DNA of 64,000 bases from positions 49,528 through 113,527 of the forward strand of contig CASDWH010000021.1 in NCBI GenBank assembly GCA_949284715.1, given 5' to 3'. The notes beneath the pieces were generated by a model. That model ran no database searches. It was not told the origin of the DNA and worked only from the letters and a program-made list of their open reading frames with translations. This document shows positions 63,325 to 64,000 of this stretch, in pieces (position 1 is the first letter of the stretch; every line of letters begins with the position of its first letter). This stretch comes from an uncultured bacterium. Its GTDB lineage: Bacteria; Cyanobacteriota; Vampirovibrionia; Gastranaerophilales; Gastranaerophilaceae. A program made the position numbers and the translations under genes.

Positions 63325-64000
63325 CTAGTAATCCTTTTTAAACCCGTGGGCAGCAATTCTGCCGCCGCAAGAGTGTTTGTTAGAAGCAGGCGTGAATGAT
63401 TCAACCTGAGAATCAGAACAATTGCTTGTCCATAAATCACCATAATCAAGCCCGTAGATAAGAATTGCACCATTATTATTATACGCCAGTTCAAAGGCGT
63501 CTTCGCCGATAAGGAGAATATCTTTTTTCATCCAGCCTAAAGGTAGAAAATAGAATTTGCATCGTGGAAGTTCCGCATCCTTTGATGGTCTGTTAGGATT
63601 GCATTCATCAGGAGGAATTAAAACAGCGGACTTATCCCTAAATACAAATAAAGTACCGCCGCCCGATGCAATAATATCGCCACCGGTAACAGATTCTTTA
63701 ATAGGCGGAGATGTAGTTGATTCATCAATTTTCATCCATACAAGAGCCTGTAGTCTTTTAAATATTTCCACAGGTGTTTTGCCAACCGTTGGATCAGCAC
63801 TAAAAATAGTTTTAGAATCATTACCATATATATAAGCTTCAAACCCTTGACTCAAGATTGTAATAGCTCTAGACATAGCGGGGCCGATTTTAGCACTTGC
63901 GGCATGCTGGATAAGCGCCGGAGTAGTAAGCGCTGCAACAACAGCAATAATACCTAAAGTGATAAGAATTTCAGCGAGAGTAAACCCTTTTTTAATATTA
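63325..64000 (-). CDS. Type IV prepilin-like protein, 5' end beyond window
   Basis: The visible reading frame runs to the window end. It opens with the prepilin signature KKGFTLAEILITLGIIAVVAA (cleavage after the glycine, methylated phenylalanine, hydrophobic helix), then LTTPALI and a 190-residue globular part with paired cysteines (CNPN, CKFYF, SNCSD, HSCGG). DYGDLW and GEDAFELAY are typical of pseudopilin-like proteins of this lineage. Likely a minor pilin or type II secretion pseudopilin on the cell surface. Start codon is outside the window. Confidence 0.82.
   Translation of the reverse strand, partial: NIKKGFTLAEILITLGIIAVVAALTTPALIQHAASAKIGPAMSRAITILSQGFEAYIYGNDSKTIFSADPTVGKTPVEIFKRLQALVWMKIDESTTSPPIKESVTGGDIIASGGGTLFVFRDKSAVLIPPDECNPNRPSKDAELPRCKFYFLPLGWMKKDILLIGEDAFELAYNNNGAILIYGLDYGDLWTSNCSDSQVESFTPASNKHSCGGRIAAHGFKKDY

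Noticed and set aside
62980..63399. 139-codon plus-strand frame across the GC-rich repeats
   Set aside because: Composed of the repeats themselves (PAPNPSPSWGG twice) with no ribosome site or family match; the same repeats also hold open the reverse frame.
1..64000. CRISPR array, rRNA, tRNA, prophage or insertion sequence
   Set aside because: No regular spaced repeats, no recognisable tRNA cloverleaf or rRNA, no transposase or phage structural genes; the only recombinases are the small pair at 23.2-24.5 kb.

Overview
The window is AT-rich bacterial chromosome with dense, often overlapping genes. The best guess is a gut Gastranaerophilales-type bacterium (Vampirovibrionia/Melainabacteria, the non-photosynthetic sister group of Cyanobacteria). 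This is an inference from gene style: several unrelated proteins share a short N-terminal signature (M-[KR]-x-x-x-I, or a later F-[TK]-[AGS]), and there are WavE, GT8 and sulfotransferase glycan genes and a class A RNase P RNA. No rRNA or tRNA is present to confirm it.

Layout. 1-8.9 kb is mostly housekeeping: an RND efflux adaptor (cut by the window start), mtaB, manC and fusA on the minus strand; then a NUDIX regulator, secG, a metallophosphoesterase and an MFS exporter on the plus strand; then rnpB on the minus strand. 9.4-18 kb holds lineage-type genes: a tail-anchored HAD protein, a pentapeptide-repeat protein and a kinase-like protein in one operon, a GAF plus degenerate HD-GYP protein, and structured intergenic DNA. 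18-23 kb carries an unknown protein, a UvrA2-like ATPase and a SulP transporter.

23.2-51.7 kb is a large surface-glycan region. A complete small tyrosine recombinase (23253-23792) is followed by a 125-bp promoter-bearing segment between two perfect 26-bp inverted repeats, and then by a recombinase paralogue that has lost its catalytic residues. That paralogue is the first gene of a roughly 17.6-kb plus-strand operon, ending at 41.6 kb, for nucleotide-sugar synthesis, acyl and sulfo decoration, GT8/WavE transfer and ABC export. A ten-G tract sits in its acyltransferase. A minus-strand operon (51.65 to 41.62 kb) converges on it and encodes two GT2 enzymes, RfbA, RfbB, a VioA-like aminotransferase, WbqC, an ATP-grasp-HAD fusion, a DUF115/GT42-like protein, a CMP-sugar synthetase-RraA fusion and a third GT2.

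52-64 kb holds a secreted basic protein, an L,D-transpeptidase, a small unknown gene next to a candidate small RNA, ppdK, a repeat-rich gap, a CtpA protease, recJ, two divergent GT8 genes, GC-rich palindromic repeats and a truncated prepilin gene. The gap between the divergent GT8 genes has inverted repeats sharing half-sites with those at 23.8-23.97 kb.

The most interesting hypothesis is site-specific recombinase-driven promoter inversion (phase variation) of surface glycan genes, using one active and one degenerate recombinase, with a second layer from a poly-G contingency tract. All of this is read from one sequence; no inverted reads or expression data were available.
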